A stretch of 11,344 nucleotides of DNA from a bacterium Ga0077546. GTDB lineage: Bacteria; Cyanobacteriota; Vampirovibrionia; Obscuribacterales; Obscuribacteraceae. Made by a program: the position numbers and the translations under genes. Numbering within the stretch: position 1 is the stretch's first letter; each line of letters starts with the position of its first letter. The stretch covers positions 1 to 11,344 of the forward strand of contig LNEX01000043.1 in the NCBI GenBank assembly GCA_001464165.1. Reading direction: 5' to 3'. Below are positions 1-7,196 of this stretch, piece after piece. A model generated the notes under the pieces. That model saw only the letters and a list, made by a program, of their open reading frames with translations. It did no database searches and was not told the origin of the DNA.

Positions 1-2834
1 ATATATTGACGGCCCACTAAAATTGGCCGGTCAAACGGCTCGCCGGTGCGGCCATCAGTTAGTTTTACTTTGCCGTCTGCACCCATCCATTCATAACCAG
101 GCAATTGGCGCACTTCTTTTAGGGCATCGGTGACCAGTCTGAAAGAGGCATCGGGGGCGATAGATTCGTCAAATTGGTGAATGCGGTAGTAGCGGTTGAG
201 AATGCTGGCGTAATAGCCTAACTGTGTATCGAATACTTGTCCGACATTCATACGACTAGGAACACCAAGAGCATTGAGGCAGAGGTCAACAGGGGTGCCA
301 TCAGGCTTGTAAGGCATGTCGCAGTCAGGAACAATAATAGACACAATGCCCTTGTTTCCATGTCGGCCTGCTAACTTGTCGCCTACTTCTACTGGGCACA
401 ATCTGGCAATCAAGACTTCAATTTCGCAGATAATGCCGGCTTTGAGTTCAGGGGTGGTCTCTGGCGTGAAGATGCGGACGTCGATCACCCTGCCGCCAGA
501 TCCGTGTGGCACCCTTAGGCTGGTGTCGCCCATTTCCTCTGCTACCTTGCCAAAGATAGCTTGCAATAGCTCTTCTTCGGCTGACAGGGCCTTTGCTTCT
601 TTGGGCGATAACTTAGAGACAAGTATGTCTCCCGGGTTAACGTAGCAACCAATTTTGGCAATGCCTCTATCGTCTAGGTGCTCAAGATCTTTAGCTGTGA
701 CGTTGGGTAGCTCTGGTGTGAGAATTTCTGGACCGCGCAGAGTTTGGTGCACGCCACATGAATGTTTCTCGATCTCAATATGGGTGAGCTTTTGATCTTT
801 TACCAAACCTTCTCTGACAACGATGGCATCTTCAAAATTGTAGCCATTCCATGGCATGAAGGCTATCAGTAGGTTGCGACCAAGAGCTAATTCACCGGCA
901 TCAATGGCTGGCCCGTCGGCGATAATTTGGCCAGTCTCAACTTTCTGCCCTACTTGTACAGAAGGCCGTTGGTCTAAAATTGTGTTCTGGTTGGTTCTAT
1001 CAAAGCGTGTCAGTGTGTAGGTTCTTGATTCACCTGAGCCTTGGGCAACTGTGATTTCTTTACCTGTAACTTTGGTGACTGTGCCAGCCCGCCTAGCTAT
1101 GACAGAATGACCACTTGAGCGTGCGACAATGCGCTCCATCCCTGTGCCCACGCGCGGCCTCTCCGGCCTGATCAGAGGTAGGGTCTGGCGCATCATGCCA
1201 CCACCCATTAGGGCGCGGTTGGCGTCATCATGTTCCAAAAAAGGAATTAAGCCAGAACCAACAGAAATAAATCCCTGCGGCGCAATACCGATCATATCGA
1301 CATCTTCAGGACTAACTTCAATGAAGCTCTCGCCTCTTCTAGCCGCGACCATGGTACCTGAAATTTTGCCGTCCACTACCTTTGTGTCAGGTGGGGCCAA
1401 GGTGTAGCGTTTGTCGTCAGCCGGGGTGAGAAATTGCACCTCATCTGATACCAGGCCGTTAAAAACTTTTCTATAGGGCACAGTCATAAAGCCGTCATCG
1501 TCAATGCGACAATAAGTGGCCATGTAAGAGACCATGCCGCAGTTCTTACCTTCTGGTGACTCGACTAAGCAAACTCGGCCAATTTGCGACGGGTGAATGT
1601 CGCGCATTTCAACAGGGGCAGCATTAGGGTCGATACCACCGGGGCCGAATGATGTAATCCGGCGACGGTGTGATAGTTCTGAAAGGGGGTTTTGTTGGTC
1701 AAGATACTGCACAAGCGGATTGCCAACAAAGTATTTGTTGAGAGCGTTAGAAAATGGTCTGATGTCTAGAAGTTCATTGGGCGAACCAATTTCTTCGTCT
1801 TCATTCATCTCTAAACGGGTGCGAATTGAGCGAGTCATCTGCCCAAGTGCTGGTCTGACAGCCTTTGTAAGGGTCTCGCCGACTCCTCTTAGGTGGCGAT
1901 TTTCTAAGCTGTCAATTTGATCGGTGCGCCCCATATCTAGTGGCAAGCCGAGTAAGTATTCGACAGCGGCGAGAATATCATCACCACTCAACTGATGTGA
2001 TTGCTCTTCAATTCCAAGTTTGGCGTTGACGCGCTTGCGCCCAAGCTTTCCAAGAGAATAACGGCGTCTATCTGTCAATTCTTTGAGAGCTGTTGCGCCA
2101 CCAGATGAGCCACCGCCACCATCTGGCTTCCATGAACGTCCCACTACGGCCAATGCTTCGGTTTGGGTGAGTGGTTTAAAATCAATGCGGTTGCGTTCAA
2201 GCAAACTGCCAATACGTTTTTGCAAATCTTGGGCGTCGACTCCTAGAGCTGCTAGCACCGTAGTCGCCGCCACCCAGCTACGTTTAGGTAATTTGATGCG
2301 GCACTTTGCCCGACTTGTTTTGCCACCGCTGGCATCTAGTTCTAGTTCAAAGGCAATTGGTGCCCCCATTTCAGCGAGCATAAGAGCCTTATAGCTCGTC
2401 TGTCCGCCTTGGCTAAAGTAAATCCCAGGGGCCCGTACTAATTGGCCTAGAACAACACGCTCCGAACCGTTAATTACAAAAGTGCCGCGATCGGTTATTA
2501 CTGGTACGTCAGTGACGTAGGCTGTTGATTTGCGCAGCTCACCAGTGAGGGTATCGCGCAACCACACCTCCATCATCATGCGCTTTGAGTGCGTCATGTT
2601 TGATTTGCGTGCCTGTTCCGGTGAGGTCGGATAGCCCGAGTCTGGTGCGTAGTCTTCAAAGCGCCAATGTACTTTGCCGTCAGGTCCTAAAAATGTAAGT
2701 TCAAAGCGCGCGGAGTATTCGCTGGCCACTGGTGAAATTTCAGCAAAAAGATTGCCTATGGTTTCTTCTAAAAAACGGCGGTATGACCGTCTAGGAAATT
2801 CGGCTAAGTCAGGTGCTTGAAAATAGAAACTCAT
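1..2834 (-). CDS. rpoB: DNA-directed RNA polymerase subunit beta, divergent, 3' end outside window
   Basis: This is the beta subunit of RNA polymerase, which forms half of the active-site cleft. The reverse strand from ATG 2834 is open for 944 codons and leaves the window at a DGRTGE...P..VG motif, so I estimate roughly 130 residues are missing. Landmarks in order are GTFVINGSERVV (lobe), DQQNPLSEL (rifampicin region, D at residue 379), GPGG, RVCLVESPEGKNCG, FLEHDDANRALMG (M543), MPWNGYNFED (acidic pair E668/D669), and GDKLAGRHGNKG with the two active-site lysines K820 and K828. The spacing matches Escherichia coli E813/D814 and K1065/K1073 once the roughly 100-residue lineage insert is removed. 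Several near-universal positions differ (see findings), and a Gly-rich stretch KPDGGGGSSGG replaces a usually conserved loop. Upstream is a TPR gene rather than rplL, with an ATGA overlap and a strong GGAGG site. The family is certain; whether it is the main copy is not. Confidence 0.96.
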   Translation of the reverse strand, partial: MSFYFQAPDLAEFPRRSYRRFLEETIGNLFAEISPVASEYSARFELTFLGPDGKVHWRFEDYAPDSGYPTSPEQARKSNMTHSKRMMMEVWLRDTLTGELRKSTAYVTDVPVITDRGTFVINGSERVVLGQLVRAPGIYFSQGGQTSYKALMLAEMGAPIAFELELDASGGKTSRAKCRIKLPKRSWVAATTVLAALGVDAQDLQKRIGSLLERNRIDFKPLTQTEALAVVGRSWKPDGGGGSSGGATALKELTDRRRYSLGKLGRKRVNAKLGIEEQSHQLSGDDILAAVEYLLGLPLDMGRTDQIDSLENRHLRGVGETLTKAVRPALGQMTRSIRTRLEMNEDEEIGSPNELLDIRPFSNALNKYFVGNPLVQYLDQQNPLSELSHRRRITSFGPGGIDPNAAPVEMRDIHPSQIGRVCLVESPEGKNCGMVSYMATYCRIDDDGFMTVPYRKVFNGLVSDEVQFLTPADDKRYTLAPPDTKVVDGKISGTMVAARRGESFIEVSPEDVDMIGIAPQGFISVGSGLIPFLEHDDANRALMGGGMMRQTLPLIRPERPRVGTGMERIVARSSGHSVIARRAGTVTKVTGKEITVAQGSGESRTYTLTRFDRTNQNTILDQRPSVQVGQKVETGQIIADGPAIDAGELALGRNLLIAFMPWNGYNFEDAIVVREGLVKDQKLTHIEIEKHSCGVHQTLRGPEILTPELPNVTAKDLEHLDDRGIAKIGCYVNPGDILVSKLSPKEAKALSAEEELLQAIFGKVAEEMGDTSLRVPHGSGGRVIDVRIFTPETTPELKAGIICEIEVLIARLCPVEVGDKLAGRHGNKGIVSIIVPDCDMPYKPDGTPVDLCLNALGVPSRMNVGQVFDTQLGYYASILNRYYRIHQFDESIAPDASFRLVTDALKEVRQLPGYEWMGADGKVKLTDGRTGEPFDRPILVGRQY

Positions 2835-4921
2835 TGGCCGTTTCCTCCACTTGGAGAAGCCAGGCCAGGATCTGCGGTTAGTGAGCGTTTGTGTATATTT
2901 AGCGCGCGAGCGAGATCTGCTGAAAATACTTTATTCCCAGGATTTAGGGCACTAGCAATGCGCAATTCCGAAACTGATTCGGAAAGCTGACCAGAGTTGA
3001 GCAAAGTTAGGCCAAGGCGATGGTGAATATCTGCATTTTGCAGGTTGTTGTTTTGTGTTAGAGCTTCTCTCAGTAAATTGGTTGCGCCTTGAAAATCGCG
3101 ACGCATCTCCATTTCATCGCATGCTTTTAATGTAGCTTGTGTCTGACTGTCTTTGCTCTGGGCCAGCTTCGGTTCTGGTCTTGCTTCTGCTTGTCTGGCT
3201 GCCGAGTTCTCGAGGCGCTGAACACTGGAATTAGTATTCTGCATCAAATTGCCGCCTATAGCAGCTGATTGCGAATCATCATGGGTGCGGAAGCTCCCAG
3301 TGAATGGTGTCATGCCAGAATTTGACCCTGTGCTGGTCCCTGAGCCGGTGCCCGCAGTTGTCCCCGCGGGGTTACCTTCATAGAGTGTTTTAGGGCGCTT
3401 AGTCTCAGCGTGACTAGGAGCATTGTTATTGGGAGCACTGTTATTGGTGCTATTGCTACCGCTATTATTAGCACGATTTTGCAGGTCTCGCATGCGGGCA
3501 GCAGCTTCTTGGTTATTCTGTGGATCAATTAGGACTGAGGTGTGGTAGGCCCTTAGTGCCCCTTGAATGTCGCCACCACTCTCGAGGGCTTCTCCCATCA
3601 AAAATTGATAGCGAGCATTTCTGGGCTCAACGTTTACGGCTTGGCTAATTTCTGATAGCGCATCTTTAGCGAGTCCTTGGCTGATAAATACTTCAGCTGC
3701 GACGCGATGTTTTTCAGCGGTAGTGTGTCTCATTGCTCGAGCCAGGCTCTCTCTGCCAGGAGCCAACCTAGCATTGCCGGGGTCGAGTTGCTCCACCTGC
3801 AAATATTCGCCGGCTGCTGACTGATAATCACCGGTAAGCTGAAATGCTCCAGCCAGACCAAGATGGTTTTCAGCTAGTTCAGGATTCATTGACACTTGTT
3901 TGCGCCAAATATCTATCAATGCGAGCCCGGCTGCATTATCTTTAGCGTCGATAATGACTGCTTTGCGCAACGATGCAGCGGCCGAAGTGTAATCTTTTTG
4001 CATCATATAAATGAGGCCGAGCTGGCGATGGGCTGGCCCATAATTAGTGTCTTTTACAACGGCTTGGCGATACCAATTAAGGGCATTGGCAGCCTGACCA
4101 TAGCGCATCGACATGTCACCCATCTTAACGTAAGTGCGCGCACCTGGGTCGAGTTGCATGGCCTGTTGGTACTCAATCATGGCGCCATCAAGGTCGCCTG
4201 AAGCGGCCAGCTGATCGCCTATTCCCAGGCGATTTTCGGCAAGAGTCGGGTCAAGACCACCTCTTTGAATCGCTTCGTTTAACAATTTTGCTGCCAACGA
4301 ATTGTCGTGAGCAGCTGTCAACGCCTTGCGGAAAAGATGAGCTGCGCCGCTGAAGTCTTTTTGTGCCAAGCGCTGTTGCCCGTAGCAAACTCGGGCCGAT
4401 GACAAATTGGTTCGAAATTGCTTGTTACTTGGGTCCAGTTTGCAAGCCGATTCGTGCTGGGCAATGGCTTCGTTCCAGCGGCCAGTGCGACCTAGAGCAT
4501 AACCGCGATTGTTGGCATCGATGGCATTTTGCAGAACTTGTTTGGAGGCATTGACCTGTGCTTGTTCCGCCCGCCGAGCAGCTTCTGCTTGTTTCTTTTG
4601 CTCTTCTATGGCCTTGAGGGCATTGCCTGCCTCTTCAGCTTTTTTGCGTTTTTCTTCGTCTCTATAGTCTGGCCTGCGCCCTTCCCACTGCGACGGTGGT
4701 AAGGCTTCGCGGTCGGCTGGTTGCGAAAAATCTCTTTTGCTTGGTCTATTCCAGTTATTTTGATTGTCAGGATTAGCTTGACCCCGATGTGGCAGGGGCG
4801 CAGCATTCATCTTGGTTGCTTGGGCCGGTCTTTCCGTTGAGAAGACAAGCGACAATAGTAGGCTAGTTGCAATAGCAATATGAAAGTATTTCTTCTCGAT
4901 TTTAATTCCTGTGCTTGTCAT
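2831..4921 (-). CDS. Secreted TPR-repeat protein upstream of rpoB
   Basis: This exported tetratricopeptide-repeat protein has about 696 residues. I start at ATG 4921 because it places a classic signal peptide at the N-terminus: KIEKK, a hydrophobic core IAIATSLLLSLVF, and an AQA cleavage site near residue 35. A TTG at 5011 would add 30 polar residues before it and has no ribosome site. After the signal comes a Pro/Asn/Arg-rich stretch, then a charged helix (about 88-122, EEKRKKAEEA...), then about nine TPR-like units (about 130-480, with repeated A..LDP endings). A low-complexity Asn/Ser/Thr/Gly linker follows (about 483-575), then two more TPRs (about 592-675). TPRs mediate protein-protein contacts; the partner is unknown. 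The gene overlaps rpoB by ATGA, an odd partnership because the product should act outside the cytoplasm. No specific function can be assigned. Confidence 0.88.
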   Translation of the reverse strand: MTSTGIKIEKKYFHIAIATSLLLSLVFSTERPAQATKMNAAPLPHRGQANPDNQNNWNRPSKRDFSQPADREALPPSQWEGRRPDYRDEEKRKKAEEAGNALKAIEEQKKQAEAARRAEQAQVNASKQVLQNAIDANNRGYALGRTGRWNEAIAQHESACKLDPSNKQFRTNLSSARVCYGQQRLAQKDFSGAAHLFRKALTAAHDNSLAAKLLNEAIQRGGLDPTLAENRLGIGDQLAASGDLDGAMIEYQQAMQLDPGARTYVKMGDMSMRYGQAANALNWYRQAVVKDTNYGPAHRQLGLIYMMQKDYTSAAASLRKAVIIDAKDNAAGLALIDIWRKQVSMNPELAENHLGLAGAFQLTGDYQSAAGEYLQVEQLDPGNARLAPGRESLARAMRHTTAEKHRVAAEVFISQGLAKDALSEISQAVNVEPRNARYQFLMGEALESGGDIQGALRAYHTSVLIDPQNNQEAAARMRDLQNRANNSGSNSTNNSAPNNNAPSHAETKRPKTLYEGNPAGTTAGTGSGTSTGSNSGMTPFTGSFRTHDDSQSAAIGGNLMQNTNSSVQRLENSAARQAEARPEPKLAQSKDSQTQATLKACDEMEMRRDFQGATNLLREALTQNNNLQNADIHHRLGLTLLNSGQLSESVSELRIASALNPGNKVFSADLARALNIHKRSLTADPGLASPSGGNGQ
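2844..2848 (-). promoter_or_regulatory. Ribosome binding site of rpoB inside the end of the TPR gene
   Basis: The minus strand reads GGAGG 9 nt before ATG 2834. It is encoded by the Ser-Gly-Gly codons near the end of the upstream TPR protein. Together with the ATGA overlap it fixes the rpoB start and predicts translational coupling of the two genes. Confidence 0.8.
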
Positions 4922-5355
4922 TACTTCTTTTGAAAACTTAGAAAATGCGGCTCTGTGGCCTTTTGTTATATGGATTATGATTCTCCCATGCTTCTCGTAA
5001 GATTCCCCCAAATACAGCTGTTTTAGCTAGCGCTAAGCAATATTTTTACTCTATTGTTAGTTTATCTCCCAATTTGATTGCCTGGCTATGACAAGAGTGG
5101 ATTTCTTGGGAGAAATTTGTTCTTTAGATGAAGAGGTTTGTGATAACGGGTATATGTTGGTGCTATCTGTTGGTGTAGTGTAGCGATCCTCTTTCGTCTG
5201 ATAATGCTGCTTTTCATCGTTCAGAATAGCCCTCCGTGGTTGTGGAGTGAATAGAGCTGCGGCCGCAAGCGCGTAATAGACAGGCGTTTCGGGAGATGAG
5301 TAAACGATTAGGTCTCAGAGAATATAGGGTATATAAAGAAGTTACTGGCTCGATG

Positions 5356-5383
5356 GTGACAGAACTGCCCACACTGTTACAAT
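5356..5383 (+). promoter_or_regulatory. Candidate sigma-70-type promoter for the response-regulator cluster
   Basis: GTGACA (5356-5361) and TACAAT (5378-5383) are separated by 16 nt, each one mismatch from the consensus -35 and -10 boxes. Transcription would begin near 5390, giving a leader of about 65 nt. A separate TTGACA at 5407-5412 has no good -10 at the right distance. Confidence 0.45.
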
Positions 5384-5444
5384 AAATTCGGTTCCAAACT
5401 CAAATATTGACAGCCACTGAGTTTCTAATCGCAGACGGATAGAC

Positions 5445-5450
5445 GGGAGA
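5445..5450 (+). promoter_or_regulatory. Ribosome binding site deciding a TTG start
   Basis: GGGAGA lies 5 nt before the TTG at 5456. No ATG is available in frame nearby, so this site supports TTG as the start of the response-regulator reading frame. Confidence 0.6.
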
Positions 5451-5455
5451 CACTC

Positions 5456-5692
5456 TTGGATTCAACTCAAAGACCATCAATTTTTCGACCTCGAACAGTT
5501 CTCTGTGAGAGGCACGAACTGATTCGCTTTGGTCTAAAGCGCGTTGTCTCTGAAGTGGTAGAAATCGTTGGTGAAGCGGCTGACGGTATGGCTGCTACTG
5601 AAATGGTTCGTCGTCTCAGACCCGATTTTGTAATTTTAGATGTTGATCTCGATGTGCTTAATGCCGAACTCAAATGTTTTGGTTCTGACTGA
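5456..5692 (+). CDS. Response regulator receiver domain, N-terminal fragment (frame broken)
   Basis: This is the first half of a CheY-like receiver domain of the NarL/LuxR response-regulator type. Starting at TTG 5456, the residues VLCERHELIRFGLKRVV match the first strand and helix of the family. E18 and R19 stand where two acidic residues usually bind Mg. RPDFVILD follows, with D62 as the expected phosphoacceptor. After D62 the frame soon turns into non-family sequence (LKCFGSD) and stops at 5690-5692. The next receiver strand, VLVLTDS, is found in another frame only about 11 residues after D62, where relatives have about 24. About 13 residues and the frame have therefore been lost, most simply by a deletion of about 38 nt. 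As a separate 78-residue protein it could not form a full receiver. It is probably a pseudogene part. Confidence 0.6.
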   Translation: MDSTQRPSIFRPRTVLCERHELIRFGLKRVVSEVVEIVGEAADGMAATEMVRRLRPDFVILDVDLDVLNAELKCFGSD

Positions 5693-6107
5693 TTCTTACC
5701 ATGCTACTAAGTATCACAACCAGTTGATGCGTGCTGGCGCTCGCGGATTTTGTTTGAAGAGTTCCGGTCCAAGAACGCTATTCGAAGCTATTGAACAGGT
5801 TACTCGGGGTCTGCCCTATTGCGATCCCAAAATTACGCAGCTTGTTAAACAGGCTCCGGCGACGAATATGCCGAACTCCAATCTCACTGATAGAGAGATT
5901 GAGGTTTTGATTCGCCTTGACCTGCGCAACAAAGAAATTGCTGAAGAACTAGACATGAAGCTTCGTACTGTTGAAAAACACATTGAATGTATTCTCGCAA
6001 AGCTGAAAGTTCCTACTCGCACCGCTGCTGCCTTGAAGGCTGTGCAGTTGGGCTACGTTCTTTTATCTCACATGAGCAAACCGTGGCTGAGCTACAAGCT
6101 GAACTAG
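5640..6107 (+). CDS. Response regulator C-terminal part: end of receiver plus LuxR-type HTH
   Basis: This frame carries the second half of the regulator interrupted at about 5650-5675. Residues 13-17 (VLVLT) supply the conserved receiver Thr, and GFCLKS (K40) supplies the conserved Lys. Residues 82-142 form a LuxR/NarL DNA-binding HTH: LTDREIEVL, NKEIAEELDMKLRTVEKHI, then AALKAVQLGYVLL. The family binds DNA as a dimer to control transcription after phosphorylation; the targets are unknown. The possible starts (ATG 5640, 5652, 5661) have no ribosome site, so independent translation looks weak and would rely on coupling with the overlapping upstream frame. The last residues (SHMSKPWLSYKLN) look unlike family sequence, while a coiled coil continues in the other frame. 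I read it as a segment of a frameshifted gene, though a truncated free-standing HTH protein is possible. Confidence 0.6.
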   Translation: MLISMCLMPNSNVLVLTDSYHATKYHNQLMRAGARGFCLKSSGPRTLFEAIEQVTRGLPYCDPKITQLVKQAPATNMPNSNLTDREIEVLIRLDLRNKEIAEELDMKLRTVEKHIECILAKLKVPTRTAAALKAVQLGYVLLSHMSKPWLSYKLN

Positions 6108-6214
6108 CGATTGCCAACGAGCATTTGAAAGCACTATTGCGGCAGAATGAAATGCTCAAAGAGGCTCTCCAAGACAAGATGAAGAACCCGCACCCGCCGC
6201 AGCAGTCGTTCTAG
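6062..6214 (+). pseudogene. Coiled-coil tail of the response regulator in a shifted frame
   Basis: After the HTH, the frame used by the N-terminal fragment again looks coding. It reads ISHEQTVAELQAELAIAN and then HLKALLRQNEMLKEALQDKM, with heptad-like Leu/Ala spacing, and stops at 6212-6214. Adding one T to the TTTT run at 6061-6064 would join it smoothly to the HTH frame (GYVLFISHEQTVAELQ). This part has no start codon with a ribosome site of its own, so it is most likely the original C-terminus of the regulator, now cut off by a 1-nt loss or a sequencing error. It ends 10 nt before the next gene, which fits an operon. Confidence 0.5.
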
Positions 6215-6224
6215 TCGAAATTTG

Positions 6225-7196
6225 ATGGTGAAGTTGGCTAAGCTACTTCAAAGTTATAGCGAAGTTGCATGTTTTGCATTATTTAGTGTGCTCTTGCTGC
6301 CTCTGGCTGCTGCTGCCAACACAACTGAAAGTAAAACAATTATTCGCAGTACTGAAAAGCTAAAAGTGGCTACTCCGCCGCCTACTTTTACCATCGGCTC
6401 TAAGTTCTCTCGCACAGTGCAAACTGTCACAGGTATTAACTTCCTTACCGAAGTAGTAGCCAACCAGGCGAGCAAAATCATTTTGCAGCGCAAACTTGGT
6501 GGCAAAGTTAGAGTGCGCATAAAGACCTATAGTCTTACTGATTTGATTGCTGGAAAAGTTAAAGCTGTATCTGTTGATGTTGATCAACCGAAGCTCAAAG
6601 GTGTTGGCTTGGGTGATTTGTCCGTTGCTTCGCAGAATCCGATTTGGTTTAACTATCGCAAGAAGAATGGTGCTATTGGTTTGAAGGCGCCAACTCTGCT
6701 ACTTATGCGGGCTGAACTGAGTCAAGAGCAGATTGCCGAGGCCTTGAAGACTCCGCGCTTGGTGGCTTCAATGAGTGGTTTGAAGCTCGATTTGCCTGGT
6801 CTTGGTGAACAGCAGCTAGAAGTGATGAAGCCTGCCGTGCATATCGTTGGCGACATGCTCAAGCTAGAGGCAACACTGGTGACTAAGGGGGCTAGTATTG
6901 ATACTGGTGTACCGATAAAAATTTCAGCTCGCCCTAAGCTTGTGGGCGATAGCAAGATTATGCTTGAAGACCTTCAAGTAGAAGGACCTGACATCGTTGA
7001 ACCTGATAAATTTGCCCAGTTTGCTCAAGACTTACTCAACCCTCTGATCGACTTTGCCCGCATGGATAGACGCGATCATGCCTTTCGTTTGGCTGATTTG
7101 AAAGTTGGCGATGGTGGCGTCTCTGGTGATGGTAAACTGATTCTGGTACCAAAAGACGTGGCTGGAGACTCCAAGGTTGATTCCTCTAACAAATAG
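6225..7196 (+). CDS. Exported LmeA/DUF2993-like lipid-binding protein
   Basis: This is a 323-residue exported protein. Its N-terminus (MVKLAKLLQS, then CFALFSVLLLPLAAAA) is a signal peptide cleaved near AAA|NT. The body resembles the DUF2993/LmeA family. It has paired beta segments with VRVRIKTYSLTDLIAGKV, then VDVDQPKLKGVGLGDLSV, then a segment beginning APTLLLMRAELSQEQIAEAL, and later a matching half with KLEATLVTKGASI and ISARPKL. Known relatives in Actinobacteria bind phospholipid in the cell envelope, and the family is common in Cyanobacteria; I infer an envelope role here. A TTG at 6222 directly precedes the ATG and either could be used. No good ribosome site is visible, so translation may be coupled to the reading frame ending at 6214. 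The gene overlaps the following lipoprotein gene by 20 nt. Family assignment is from pattern memory and moderately firm. Confidence 0.75.
   Translation: MVKLAKLLQSYSEVACFALFSVLLLPLAAAANTTESKTIIRSTEKLKVATPPPTFTIGSKFSRTVQTVTGINFLTEVVANQASKIILQRKLGGKVRVRIKTYSLTDLIAGKVKAVSVDVDQPKLKGVGLGDLSVASQNPIWFNYRKKNGAIGLKAPTLLLMRAELSQEQIAEALKTPRLVASMSGLKLDLPGLGEQQLEVMKPAVHIVGDMLKLEATLVTKGASIDTGVPIKISARPKLVGDSKIMLEDLQVEGPDIVEPDKFAQFAQDLLNPLIDFARMDRRDHAFRLADLKVGDGGVSGDGKLILVPKDVAGDSKVDSSNK
7164..7168 (+). promoter_or_regulatory. Ribosome binding site for the GerMN lipoprotein (TTG start)
   Basis: GGAGA lies inside the end of the preceding gene, 8 nt before TTG 7177. It supports this TTG as the start, which also puts a proper lipoprotein signal at the N-terminus. 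Confidence 0.6.

Larger units (their letters stand above)
4922..5455. other. Divergent intergenic region
   Basis: This gap separates the minus-strand TPR-rpoB pair from the plus-strand regulator and must hold both promoters. I see one reasonable plus-strand promoter (5356-5383). No convincing sigma-70 pair is visible for the minus strand. Short symmetric elements are TTAGC-TAGC-GCTAA at 5023-5036 and the perfect palindrome TGCGGCCGCA at 5258-5267. Neither has a run of T after it, so neither looks like a terminator. I see no convincing protein gene, and I cannot exclude a small RNA in 5040-5340. Confidence 0.5.

Noticed and set aside
316..2394. Several plus-strand open frames of about 90-110 codons opposite rpoB
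   Set aside because: They are antisense shadows of rpoB, with no family-like sequence or ribosome sites.
4922..5011. TTG 5011 as the start of the TPR protein
   Set aside because: It has no ribosome site and would put 30 polar residues before a clean signal peptide; ATG 4921 fits better.
5258..5267. Palindrome TGCGGCCGCA as a regulator site or terminator
   Set aside because: Short, single copy, no T tract and no known match; only noted within the intergenic entry.
5640..5692. Programmed +1 frameshift joining the receiver and HTH frames
   Set aside because: No recognisable slippery or RF2-type site is seen, and about 13 receiver residues would still be missing, so a deletion explains it better.
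6057..6068. Programmed -1 frameshift at CTTTTA before the coiled coil
   Set aside because: The codons do not form a canonical X-XXY-YYZ slippery heptamer, and I see no clear downstream structure.
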